Below, one piece after another: positions 35,078 to 42,531 of a stretch of 64,000 bases of DNA. Both the position numbers and the translations under genes were made by a program. Where the stretch lies: assembly GCF_030286045.1 (NCBI RefSeq), contig NZ_CP127390.1, forward strand, positions 2,249,482 through 2,313,481, written 5' to 3'. The notes beneath the pieces were generated by a model that was given only the letters and a program-made list of their open reading frames with translations, did no database searches and had not been told where the DNA came from. Source of the DNA: Propionimicrobium sp. PCR01-08-3. Its GTDB lineage: Bacteria; Actinomycetota; Actinomycetes; Propionibacteriales; Propionibacteriaceae. Position 1 is the first letter of the stretch. Every line of letters begins with the position of its first letter.

Positions 35078-36300
35078 GACTCTCCTCCCACCGGCAGCCG
35101 CACCGACACCGTGAACCCGCCCGTGGGCCCCGGCCCTGCCTGCACCGTCCCGCCGTACGCGGCGGCGCGCGCGGTCATTCCGACCAGTCCATGCCCACCA
35201 CCGGGTACATCGCCTGCGTCCGATGAGCCGGTGCCGTCGTCGCTGATCGTGACCATCACCGCTTCATCACCATAATCCAGCCGCACGTCGACTTGAGAGA
35301 CCGTGCCGGCGTGCTTACGCACATTCGTCAGTGCTTCCTGCACCACGCGGAACACGGCCAGATCGACCCCGGCCGGTAACGAAACCACGGTGCCCTCGAC
35401 GGTGAATTCGACCGGCAAGCCCGCCTCACGCGCCTGGCCGATCAGATCGGGCAGGCGATCGATGCCGGGTTGTGGGGCGTGCGAACCCGGCTCGTCGTCA
35501 CGGAGCACGTCGAGCATGCGCCGCATCTCCGCGAGCGCACTCCGACCGGTATCCCGCACCCGCCACATCACTGTCTGTGCCTGCGCCGGGTCGGCATCGA
35601 CGGTAGATGCGGCGGCGTCAGCGAGCACCACAACCTCGGTCAAACCATGCGAGACGACATCATGCATCTCCCGGGCGATCCTCGCCCGCTCCGTCGCAGC
35701 GACGACCTGCGCCAGCGCCGCCTGCTCCCGCTCCAGCTGAGCGGTCCGCTCACGCAAGCCCTCGATATAGGCTCGCCGAACCCGGGCGAGTGTTCCCCAC
35801 GTCCACACCCACGCGATCACGACGACAAGCACACCGACATCGCCGATGTTCACCCATTTCAGCCGCAGCAGGTCCTGCACTGCGACGACCAGCCAACAGA
35901 TGACAGCGGCCGCCGCAGGCACCGACACCGGCCATCGGTAGCGGGAAGCGACGTTGTAGACCGACAGCACCAGCATCGCGTCCGCGACGATCAGCGCGTT
36001 GTCCGCGTCCAGCAAGAAGGGAACACAAGCCGCCACCAGCATCACCGCGAGCACCGGCAACGGGAACCGGCGACGCCACAGATACGAGAAACACAGCACG
36101 ATCGAGACGAGCAGCATCACGATCAGCCGCAGTGCATCGTCCGCATACAGCGGCAGAAACGGCACCATGTACACGAACACCCCGGCAGCGATCAACCCAT
36201 CGATCAGACGCGGGTGCTCCCGAAACCATGGCAACGACGACCGCCCGGCTGGTGGAGGCACAGGAGTCACCGCAGTCGCCGCGGACCCCGTCGCCTCCAT
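35074..36300 (-). CDS. Sensor histidine kinase, NarL-partner (HisKA_3) type
   Basis: A 408-residue membrane kinase with about five to six N-terminal helices (residues 30-180) and no large extracytoplasmic loop, as in kinases that sense at the membrane. The phospho-acceptor His is in RIAREMHDVVSHGLTEVVVLADAA (about 220). The ATPase N box is VQEALTNVRKHAG and the G box GGGHGLVGM. ATG 36300 is chosen because it has a plausible short N-terminus; the frame runs further upstream. It leads the operon kinase-regulator-ATPase-permeases. Ligand is unknown; cell-envelope-active peptides are likely from context. Confidence 0.9.
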   Translation of the reverse strand: MEATGSAATAVTPVPPPAGRSSLPWFREHPRLIDGLIAAGVFVYMVPFLPLYADDALRLIVMLLVSIVLCFSYLWRRRFPLPVLAVMLVAACVPFLLDADNALIVADAMLVLSVYNVASRYRWPVSVPAAAAVICWLVVAVQDLLRLKWVNIGDVGVLVVVIAWVWTWGTLARVRRAYIEGLRERTAQLEREQAALAQVVAATERARIAREMHDVVSHGLTEVVVLADAAASTVDADPAQAQTVMWRVRDTGRSALAEMRRMLDVLRDDEPGSHAPQPGIDRLPDLIGQAREAGLPVEFTVEGTVVSLPAGVDLAVFRVVQEALTNVRKHAGTVSQVDVRLDYGDEAVMVTISDDGTGSSDAGDVPGGGHGLVGMTARAAAYGGTVQAGPGPTGGFTVSVRLPVGGES

Positions 36301-36360
36301 GCCTCTTGACAGTAGCAAGTTGCCCGCGGAGCCCGACTGAGGTCGACGCCGAGCGGCGGT

Positions 36361-36381
36361 CAGGTTCAAAGGAAGAACCTG
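36361..36381. other. Perfect dyad between toxin gene and kinase gene
   Basis: CAGGTTC (36361-36367) and GAACCTG (36375-36381) form a perfect 7-bp inverted repeat with a 7-base loop. It lies 61 bases upstream of the kinase start and 32 bases beyond the toxin stop on the minus strand. No T run follows, so it may be an operator rather than a terminator. Confidence 0.4.
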
Positions 36382-36412
36382 TCGCAGACTACTCGCCTGT
36401 CGCCTCGTAAGA

Positions 36413-36724
36413 TCAGAGGCGATCTTCCCAATAGCCCGGCTTACGACGGTTGTGCGCGAAGGCGACGACCATGAGTTTGCTTTCGGTCAGGTAGTAGAGC
36501 ACTCGATAAGGAAATCTCGCGACGGCCTGAGTGCGAACGACTGGCTCGCGATCCCAGCCAGGGAATACGGGCGCGATTTGTGGCCATTCAAGAATGAGAC
36601 TTACGGCTCCCTCGACCGATTCAAGGAAATCGTCGCCGAGGCCGAACTGCCTGCTCTCGTACCACTTCGCGGCTTCAATCAGTTCGGCCGTAGCCTTCGC
36701 GTGGGTATCTCTGACGTGGTTCAC
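36413..36724 (-). CDS. ParE/RelE-family toxin
   Basis: A 103-residue toxin of the type II ParE/RelE superfamily. Family marks are AELIEAAKWYESRQFGLGDDFLESVEGAVSLILEWPQIAPVFP in the N-terminal half and VVRTQAVARFPYRVLYYLTESKLMVVAFAHNRRKPGYWEDRL at the end, with Arg and Tyr in the usual positions. Members either poison gyrase or cleave mRNA at the ribosome; the sequence does not decide. The GTG start overlaps the antitoxin TAG by one base, so the two are co-translated, antitoxin first. The pair lies between two histidine kinase/ABC modules. Confidence 0.85.
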   Translation of the reverse strand: MNHVRDTHAKATAELIEAAKWYESRQFGLGDDFLESVEGAVSLILEWPQIAPVFPGWDREPVVRTQAVARFPYRVLYYLTESKLMVVAFAHNRRKPGYWEDRL

Positions 36725-36975
36725 TACCGCATTGCCGCCAGTGCCGCCCGGGCGCTGGCGAACGCTTCTTCCAGCGGTATTGTCTCAACATTGCCGCTTT
36801 GAATATCATCAATGCGCTTCGCGAGTTCATTACGCCAGGCGGCATCGACTTCTTCTTGGCTCGCGGTCTCGCCGTCCTGGTCGAGTGCCTGAATGCCGCG
36901 ATGCACCAAAGCAGCAATCTCGCGCTGGTCAAGCGCAAGCATCGCTTGTTCTACCTCAGCAACAGTCATCGACAT
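36724..36975 (-). CDS. Antitoxin of the putative addiction module component (TIGR02574-like) family
   Basis: An 83-residue acidic antitoxin: MTVAEVEQAMLALDQREIAALVHRGIQALD then SQEEVDAAWRNELAKRIDDIQSGNVETIPLEEAFASARAAL. The segment AAWRNELAKRIDDIQSGNVE matches the short addiction-module antitoxins usually paired with ParE/RelE toxins. No DNA-binding domain is obvious. ATG 36975 is used; ATG 36969 is two codons inside and equally possible. It directly precedes the toxin and would neutralise it by wrapping its active surface. Confidence 0.82.
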   Translation of the reverse strand: MSMTVAEVEQAMLALDQREIAALVHRGIQALDQDGETASQEEVDAAWRNELAKRIDDIQSGNVETIPLEEAFASARAALAAMR

Positions 36976-37077
36976 GTCGCTAGTGTATGACGGAACTTCG
37001 TGAATGAGAATGATGGCAAGCGGCATCACGGAGTCGGTCAGTCGGCATTTCCGCAGGCTCGCGGCGTCGTCCCGCAG

Positions 37078-37776
37078 CTACAACCCGGCCCTGTACCACT
37101 CGACGGCGATCTGCACGCGGTCGCGCAAGTGAAGCTTGGCGAGGATTCTGCTGACATTCCTTCTGACCGATGGCTGCTGCAGGACGAGACGCTCGGCGAT
37201 CTCGGCATTGGACAGCCCGTCCGCGATCAGCCGTGCAATGGCGGCCTCGCGCGGGCTGAGGCTGTCGAACAGCTCTCTGATGCGCTCACGCCGATCGGCC
37301 GGAAGCGCCCTCGGCACCCCACGTTCGATGACCTGCCGGGTGATTCTCGGGGTGAGGATCGCGTCCCCCTGAGCGACCGCGTGAATGGCGGTGATCAGCT
37401 GCGGCGTGCGCACGTCCTTCAGCAAGAAGCCGGACGCTCCCGCGGCGATCGCGCCGAATGCGTAGTCGTCCTCGTCGTAGGTGGTGAGGATGAGGATTTT
37501 GACCGATGGATACCGGCCGGCGATCCGGCGGGTTGCCTCGATACCGTCCATCACAGGCATCCGGACATCCATCAGCGCAACATCGGGCAGCGGCAGGCGA
37601 TCGCGTGTCCGCTGCTCAAGGATGTCGATGGCTTCAAGTCCCGATGCCGCCGCGGCGACCACGTCGATGTCGGCCGCTTTCCGCAGCATCAGGGCGAACC
37701 CGGTGCGCGCCAGGCGCTGATCGTCCACCAGCATGACGCCCAGCCGCGCGCCCGACGATCCCGCTGTGTCGATCAT
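37078..37776 (-). CDS. NarL/LuxR-family response regulator (MacB-type module)
   Basis: A 232-residue response regulator with receiver Asp in PDVALMDVRMPVMDG (about residue 65) and LuxR-type HTH LSPREAAIARLIADGLSNAEIAERLVLQQPSVRRNVSRILAKL (about 170-212). The recognition helix reads PSVRRNVSRI where most relatives read GTVKTHVSRI, an unusual change. Its ATG overlaps the kinase stop by 4 bases. It is the last gene of the operon ATPase-permease-kinase-regulator; it may act on the dyad at 41358-41377 upstream of that operon. Confidence 0.9.
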   Translation of the reverse strand: MIDTAGSSGARLGVMLVDDQRLARTGFALMLRKAADIDVVAAAASGLEAIDILEQRTRDRLPLPDVALMDVRMPVMDGIEATRRIAGRYPSVKILILTTYDEDDYAFGAIAAGASGFLLKDVRTPQLITAIHAVAQGDAILTPRITRQVIERGVPRALPADRRERIRELFDSLSPREAAIARLIADGLSNAEIAERLVLQQPSVRRNVSRILAKLHLRDRVQIAVEWYRAGL

Positions 37777-39080
37777 CGGTCTGCCTCGCCGGCTGCCAGG
37801 ACTCTCGCCTGCACGGTCCACTCGCCGGCCGCGGACGCCCCGTAGCTCATCGTGCCACCGGTTTCGATGACCATCGCCTGCAAGCGCTGTAGCCCGGTTC
37901 CGGTTTCGGACGCGGCCGGATGGCCGGACGTGCCCGCCTCGTGTGATGGATCGCTGACGCTTCGCACTGTGACCGTCGTCGCCACGTCGTCGTCGTGATC
38001 CCAGGCGACGGTGATCTGCCGTAGATCGTCGCTGTGACGCATCGCGTTCGTGATGGCCTCCCGCGTGAGGGCGAAGCAGAGATCGGCATGGCATATGTCT
38101 GATGGCCGTCGTCCGGTCTCGGTGAAAACGACGGTCACTCCGAGCGAGCGCACGCGCCCCAGCACGCCACGGATCTCGTCCCACTCATGCACCCGAACCG
38201 GGACAGACGAGGTGTCTTCGGGCTGATCGTCCGGATCGGCCAATGCCCGAACCGCCCGCCTGGTGTCGTCCAGGCTCTCCCGGGCCACCGAATTGATACC
38301 TGCCAGCGCCTCATCGACCGTGGCGTCGCCGGTCGTTCCCGTCAGCCCCTCGGCCAGGGCGATGATCGTCGTGAGACCGTGGCCGACGCTGTCGTGCAGT
38401 TCGGCCGCGATCCGGGTGCGTGAGATCGCGCGGTCTCGTTGCCAGGCGAGCTGCTCGGAGCGGCGTTCTTCGCTCAACGCTTGCAGGCGAGAGCGTCGCC
38501 AACCTTGGACGCTCCGGGCGGCCACCGCCAGCGCGATCGTCGCGGCGGCAGTTACCAGTTGGCCCAGATACTCCGAGTCGAACGCGCTCGGCTCTGCCGA
38601 GACCAGCGCGCTGACGGTCATCACCACCCACACAACACCGATTCCGGCGGCGATCTGCCGGCCCGCCGGACGCGCGACGCAACTGAACAAGGCAAACAGA
38701 AGCGGAAACACCAGGTAGTCGCTCATCTGAAACGCGGAGGCGAGGCCGTAGAGAAGACACTCGATCAACAGCACCACCAAGGGCTGTCGCGGTCTCCAGA
38801 TCAGCAGCACTGCCGCACCGATGGTCATGAAGATGACGATCAGCGCGCCATACCAGTCACGGGTGAGTAGGTAGGCGGTGCCGTCGAGCACGGTGCCGGC
38901 AAAGAGCAGTCGGGTCACCAGCAGCGTCTGATAGCTCGTGCACAACAGAACCGAGATCATGGCGCCGACGGTCGGGCGCTCCGGTGCCCGCGCGGACTGC
39001 TGCGTCCACTCATCGAGGGACGACCAGATCGCGTGCAGGCCATCACGCGCGACGTGTGTTGTCTGCCTGCCCACATGCAC
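37773..39080 (-). CDS. Sensor histidine kinase (HisKA_3), MacB-type module
   Basis: A 435-residue kinase with about six helices in residues 40-205 and little extracytoplasmic sequence. The phospho-acceptor His is in RTRIAAELHDSVGHGLTTIIALAEGLTG (about 235) and the N box is FALTREAITNAMRHSDD. The G-box region is abbreviated (SETGTGLQRLQAMV). GTG 39080 has GTAGGG-like sequence upstream and starts just after the permease stop (39083), so the genes are coupled. The kinase sits in the same operon as its ABC transporter, a layout seen in envelope-stress or peptide-sensing modules. Confidence 0.85.
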   Translation of the reverse strand: MHVGRQTTHVARDGLHAIWSSLDEWTQQSARAPERPTVGAMISVLLCTSYQTLLVTRLLFAGTVLDGTAYLLTRDWYGALIVIFMTIGAAVLLIWRPRQPLVVLLIECLLYGLASAFQMSDYLVFPLLFALFSCVARPAGRQIAAGIGVVWVVMTVSALVSAEPSAFDSEYLGQLVTAAATIALAVAARSVQGWRRSRLQALSEERRSEQLAWQRDRAISRTRIAAELHDSVGHGLTTIIALAEGLTGTTGDATVDEALAGINSVARESLDDTRRAVRALADPDDQPEDTSSVPVRVHEWDEIRGVLGRVRSLGVTVVFTETGRRPSDICHADLCFALTREAITNAMRHSDDLRQITVAWDHDDDVATTVTVRSVSDPSHEAGTSGHPAASETGTGLQRLQAMVIETGGTMSYGASAAGEWTVQARVLAAGEADR

Positions 39081-39082
39081 CC

Positions 39083-40504
39083 CTACGCTCTTCTCAGGCT
39101 TACCGCGATCTCCCGACGAACCCACGATGCCACCTGAAGCCATTGGACGAGGAACAACGCTCCCCAACAGGCGAGCACCGCGACCAGGAGCCCTGTCCAG
39201 GGGATGTCGAGAATCGGATGCCCGGTGAGGATCACAGAACGCGAGACAAGCAGGGTTGCGCCGAGGCCGATCGGGATCAGCGCAAACACAACCGCACAGC
39301 CGGTGAGCAGGACGCTCCGCCAGGCGGTGAAGGCGAGCACCTGGCCTGGCGTCATGCCCGCGCTGCGCAACACCGCCTGCTCCCTGACGGCATCCCGGCC
39401 GGAGAGCATGATGACGGCGACGCTGGTGAGCAGGCACACGAACCCGAACAACCCTGTCATCACGACCGTGTCCGAATAGTTCGGGACGGCCAGCTCGAAC
39501 CCCGCCGCCTGCATCGTCGTCTGGTAGGAGCGCAGGACGGTGAAGATCACCCCGCCCAGCCCGAGCGCGGCCGCGAGCGGCGCGATCATGTTCGCGTTCG
39601 CCTCGGCATCCGCACGTGCCGCCCGCGTCGCCAGCACCCCGAGCGCTACGGCCCGGAACGGGCGCAGGATCACGCGGATGAGAGCGAGAACGATGGGGAT
39701 GAGCTCGGGGCCAAGAACGTAGACGCCTGCAGCGGCGAATAATCCCGCCTGGATCGCGGCGTTCACCATCCCGGCCGCCTCCACACCCGGCTCCAACGCG
39801 GCTGGAGCGAACGCGCCGCCGAGGGAGAACGTGACCGCTATCAGGAGCAGCAGTCCGCCGAACACCCACCTGCCCCACGCGCCCCGGCGACGCCGCACCG
39901 CCAGCCCGCGCACCGCCTCGACCGGCTCTACGGCAGCGGCACGTCGGGACGGCACGAATGCCCCAAGCAGGCACGTGATCGTCCCGAGGGAGAACGACGC
40001 CGCCCACGCGAGGAATGACGGATGGAAGGCGGGAGGATCGAAGTCCCCGAGACCACCGGGGAAACTGTTCGCGGCCATCTGATTGAACACCGGGATCGCC
40101 GCCGCGCTCGCCCCGATCGACACCAGCGACCCCGGCAGCGCACCGGTGATGCTCGCGACGGCGACGAGGCACCACAGGGCCGATCGGATCTGCCGAGGCG
40201 TCGCACCGGCGAGCCGCCACTGCGCGAACGTGCCCCGCGTGCGCTCCACGGTCGCCGATCCGACGACGGTGAGTGCGAAGAACGACAGCACCGCGACAAG
40301 GACGTAGATCGTGACCGACACGATACCGAACGCTGCCGGATCAAGCCCCGCCCGTGTCGCAGCTTGTGTGAAGCCGGGGCTGTTAGTCCAGACGAACTGG
40401 TTCATGCACGTCCCGATCAGCACTGTCACCAGGGCGATCACCACGATTACCGGCATCCAGCCCCGCAGATCGCGGCGGAGAATCCGAAGCACGTGTCTCA
40501 GCAC
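39083..40504 (-). CDS. FtsX-like ABC permease (MacB/DUF214 type)
   Basis: A 473-residue membrane protein with two FtsX-like halves. It begins LRHVLRILRRDLRGWMPVIVVIALVTVLIG, with an ATPase-contacting stretch RTRGTFAQWRLAGATPRQIRSALW (about 90-112), a linker VPSRRAAAVEPVEAVRG, and a second half with REQAVLRSAGMTPGQVLAFTAWRSVLL. Eight to ten helices are visible. It has only a small extracytoplasmic loop, not the large MacB periplasmic domain. With the ATPase at 40508 it may move lipids or peptides or signal to the kinase. GTG 40504 lies 3 bases after the ATPase stop. Confidence 0.85.
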   Translation of the reverse strand: MLRHVLRILRRDLRGWMPVIVVIALVTVLIGTCMNQFVWTNSPGFTQAATRAGLDPAAFGIVSVTIYVLVAVLSFFALTVVGSATVERTRGTFAQWRLAGATPRQIRSALWCLVAVASITGALPGSLVSIGASAAAIPVFNQMAANSFPGGLGDFDPPAFHPSFLAWAASFSLGTITCLLGAFVPSRRAAAVEPVEAVRGLAVRRRRGAWGRWVFGGLLLLIAVTFSLGGAFAPAALEPGVEAAGMVNAAIQAGLFAAAGVYVLGPELIPIVLALIRVILRPFRAVALGVLATRAARADAEANANMIAPLAAALGLGGVIFTVLRSYQTTMQAAGFELAVPNYSDTVVMTGLFGFVCLLTSVAVIMLSGRDAVREQAVLRSAGMTPGQVLAFTAWRSVLLTGCAVVFALIPIGLGATLLVSRSVILTGHPILDIPWTGLLVAVLACWGALFLVQWLQVASWVRREIAVSLRRA

Positions 40505-40507
40505 CGT

Positions 40508-41257
40508 TCAGCCCTCCCGCGTCGAGTCGGCGGGCAGCTGCCGCATCCGGGCCAGGATGCTGTCCGCGTCGAGCGGGCCGGTGACACCGGTGATCGCCCC
40601 GTCTCGCATGAACACCACGCGATCCGCGAGCGCGGCCGCATCGACGTCGTGCGTGACCATCACCACCGTCGTGCCCTGCATGGTGAGATCCCGCAGGACG
40701 CGCAGCACCAGCTGCGAGTTCGCGCTGTCGAGCGCACCGGTCGGCTCGTCGGCGAACACGATCGACGGACGCAGCAGCATCGCCCGGCACAGCGCCGCCC
40801 GCTGCTGTTCCCCACCCGACAGGGCGCTCGCGACCGTCGTCCGCTTCTCCTCCAGCCCGAACCGGGCCAGCATCTGCGTCGATTCATCGCGGGGTACGCG
40901 CCGCCCCGCGAGCTGCTCCGGCAGCAGCACATTCTCCTCCAGCGTGAGATACGGGATCAGGTTGTACTGCTGGAACACGAACCCCACTCGGTCGCGCAAA
41001 AATTTCGCCCGCCGTTCCCGGCCCAGCCTGTAGATGTCGGTGCCGTCGAGTAGGACCCGCCCCTCGGCCGGGCGATCCAGCCCGCTCAGGCAATACATGA
41101 GCGACGTCTTCCCCGCGCCGCTCGGCCCCACGATCGCCGTCAGCCCGGCACGCGGCAACTGCACCGAGCAGCCCCGCAGAATCCACGTGTCGGAGCCGGC
41201 GATCCGCTGGCTCACACCCTCCGCCGATATCGGATCGACCATAACCTGCTCTGTCAT
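40508..41257 (-). CDS. ABC transporter ATPase (LolD/MacB type)
   Basis: A 249-residue ATPase with Walker A GPSGAGKTS (about 43-51), Q-loop VFQQYNLIPYLTLEENVLLP, signature LSGGEQQRAALCRAML, Walker B SIVFADEPTGALDSAN and switch His VTHDVDAAALAD. These are typical of the LolD/MacB/FtsE group that pairs with FtsX-like permeases, encoded next. ATG 41257 gives a normal length; the frame continues to 41308. It is the first gene of the operon, with a strong dyad 100 bases upstream. Confidence 0.9.
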   Translation of the reverse strand: MTEQVMVDPISAEGVSQRIAGSDTWILRGCSVQLPRAGLTAIVGPSGAGKTSLMYCLSGLDRPAEGRVLLDGTDIYRLGRERRAKFLRDRVGFVFQQYNLIPYLTLEENVLLPEQLAGRRVPRDESTQMLARFGLEEKRTTVASALSGGEQQRAALCRAMLLRPSIVFADEPTGALDSANSQLVLRVLRDLTMQGTTVVMVTHDVDAAALADRVVFMRDGAITGVTGPLDADSILARMRQLPADSTREG

Positions 41258-41704
41258 ACGCGCTTCCAGTCCTTCGTAACCGTCGCCGCCGAGGCAAACG
41301 GCGAACACCGTTCAGGAAACCGCATTCGATCAGGGCCGCGCCACCGCAGCGCGAGGATTGTCATCTCGTGATGACAACCGGATGTCGGCGTCAAATCGAC
41401 GAGCAATCGCCGCGACGGAAAAGGCAGCCACGTCGGTGATGCCTTTCGTCCCTGATCTCAGCGCCCGACGCCGTAGGCGGCGACTCCCCGGCCTCGCGTC
41501 CGTACGAGTCCGGACAGTCCAGAGAATCGCGTAATCAGGCGAAGGTAGACGGAACTGTCTTTGCTGCTGCAAGGTTCTCAAGTCGTCGTAGCAGCGCACC
41601 GGACCCGATGATCATCACCACTCAGGTCGATGATGTTGAAGGCGTGGACCACAAGGGCGTCCGTCCGAGAAAAAGGCTGTTGGCAAACGGTGCCACCGAG
41701 CAAG
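41258..41704. other. Intergenic region upstream of the MacB-type operon
   Basis: About 450 bases without a convincing gene. A 90-codon minus-strand frame (41330-41599) is Arg rich and has no recognisable features. The only clear structure is the dyad at 41358-41377. The region must hold the promoter of the operon starting at 41257. Confidence 0.5.
41358..41377. promoter_or_regulatory. Perfect operator-like dyad TTGTCATC-N4-GATGACAA
   Basis: TTGTCATC (41358-41365) and GATGACAA (41370-41377) are perfect inverse complements around TCGT. The dyad is 100 bases upstream of the ATPase gene that starts the MacB-type operon. Size and symmetry suit a dimeric NarL-type regulator, and one is encoded at the end of the same operon, so autoregulation is likely but unproven. 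Confidence 0.55.
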
Positions 41705-42142
41705 TCAGTCCGCACTTCCGCGGGGAACAATCCACTTCGTCTGCAACTGAGGCATGACGCTGGCGATCTGATCGAAATCTGCGTCGTAGTGCACGATCAC
41801 GACGGGGCGATCCGGGCTCGAGTAATGCATCGCAGTCGCCGCGATTTGGATATCGCTCACCCCTGCAGATCGACCCTTCTCCGCCGCGAAGAGCGCGCTT
41901 TGGATCGTGAGCGCGATGGTCAGGATCTCCGGCGCCGGCGCGAGCACGACCTTCGCGCTCTGCTCAAGCTCAAGCAACTCGGCATGATGGGGCGCCGAGC
42001 GCGCCGAGTATCCCGCCTCCAGCAGCAGCGGCAGGCAGCTTGCAATGTCCCCGCGCTCCGTCAGCCCTCGCCAGGCTTGTCGTACGACGGGTTTGGCGAG
42101 CCGTTGGATGACGGAATTGTCGACAAGAAACAGCGGCCTCAT
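41705..42142 (-). CDS. vapC: VapC-type PIN-domain toxin ribonuclease
   Basis: A 145-residue PIN-domain protein. The first acidic residue is in FLVDNSVIQRLAK (about residue 8), a Glu in LPLLLEAGYSAR (about 42), an Asp in AGVSDIQIAATAMHY (about 95) and Asp in VHYDADFDQIA near the C-terminus; these four are the expected metal-binding set. VapC toxins are Mg-dependent RNases that often cut tRNA or rRNA. The start overlaps the vapB stop by 4 bases, so VapB is translated first. Confidence 0.88.
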   Translation of the reverse strand: MRPLFLVDNSVIQRLAKPVVRQAWRGLTERGDIASCLPLLLEAGYSARSAPHHAELLELEQSAKVVLAPAPEILTIALTIQSALFAAEKGRSAGVSDIQIAATAMHYSSPDRPVVIVHYDADFDQIASVMPQLQTKWIVPRGSAD

Positions 42143-42345
42143 CGCTGTGCCGATTGGGTCACCTGAGGGTCGGCCAGATCGTCAAGAGCACCTGATGAAA
42201 CGAACTCGACATAGCGGTCGAGCGCGGCACGACGAACCGTATCCTCCAGTGCCGCAGTGACGACGCCCTTCTTCGTCCGGATGCCGGACGCCTCTTGTGC
42301 GCGTTGAACCAGTTCGTCATCAAGGTCGATCAGTGTCTTGGTCAT
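42139..42345 (-). CDS. vapB: VapB-type antitoxin (ribbon-helix-helix)
   Basis: A 68-residue antitoxin: MTKTLIDLDDELVQRAQEASG at the N-terminus is a ribbon-helix-helix DNA-binding motif, followed by TKKGVVTAALEDTVRRAALDRYVEFVSSG and a C-terminal tail that would occupy the VapC active site. ATG 42345 has GGAGG 5 bases upstream. The frame is open to 42819 but only this part is protein-like. VapB-VapC complexes normally repress their own promoter; AT-rich palindromes lie just upstream. Confidence 0.88.
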   Translation of the reverse strand: MTKTLIDLDDELVQRAQEASGIRTKKGVVTAALEDTVRRAALDRYVEFVSSGALDDLADPQVTQSAQR

Positions 42346-42354
42346 ATCGCCTCC

Positions 42355-42386
42355 ATATATATTAGGCCTCGTCAACAGTATATACT
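42355..42386. promoter_or_regulatory. AT-rich palindromes upstream of vapBC (candidate operator)
   Basis: ATATATAT begins at 42355 and the perfect 10-base palindrome AGTATATACT lies at 42377-42386, 10-40 bases upstream of vapB. This AT-rich block stands out in GC-rich DNA and fits a ribbon-helix-helix operator that overlaps the promoter. Confidence 0.5.
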
Positions 42387-42471
42387 CTCGGTGATTCTGC
42401 CTTCGCTGGCTTTCGCTTAATTCGGAGCGAGGACGACCGCCCGCACTCGCACGCGACGTAACCGGTGCGTC

Positions 42472-42489
42472 ATGCAAGATTGCTAGCAT
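42472..42489. promoter_or_regulatory. Dyad ATGCAA-N6-TAGCAT upstream of the family-5 transporter
   Basis: An inverted repeat with 5 of 6 matching pairs 43 bases upstream of the binding-protein gene. It is loosely like the nickel-responsive Nur box (TTGCAA-N5-TTGCAA) of streptomycetes, but the match is weak, so this is only a pointer. Confidence 0.25.
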
Positions 42490-42531
42490 CACGGCGGGAG
42501 AAAATGTCGGACGCCTGAGATAGAAAGACTT

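Noticed and set aside
41330-41599. Minus-strand 89-codon frame upstream of the ABC ATPase gene
   Set aside because: Arg rich, no ribosome site, no recognisable motif; it spans the probable operator dyad.
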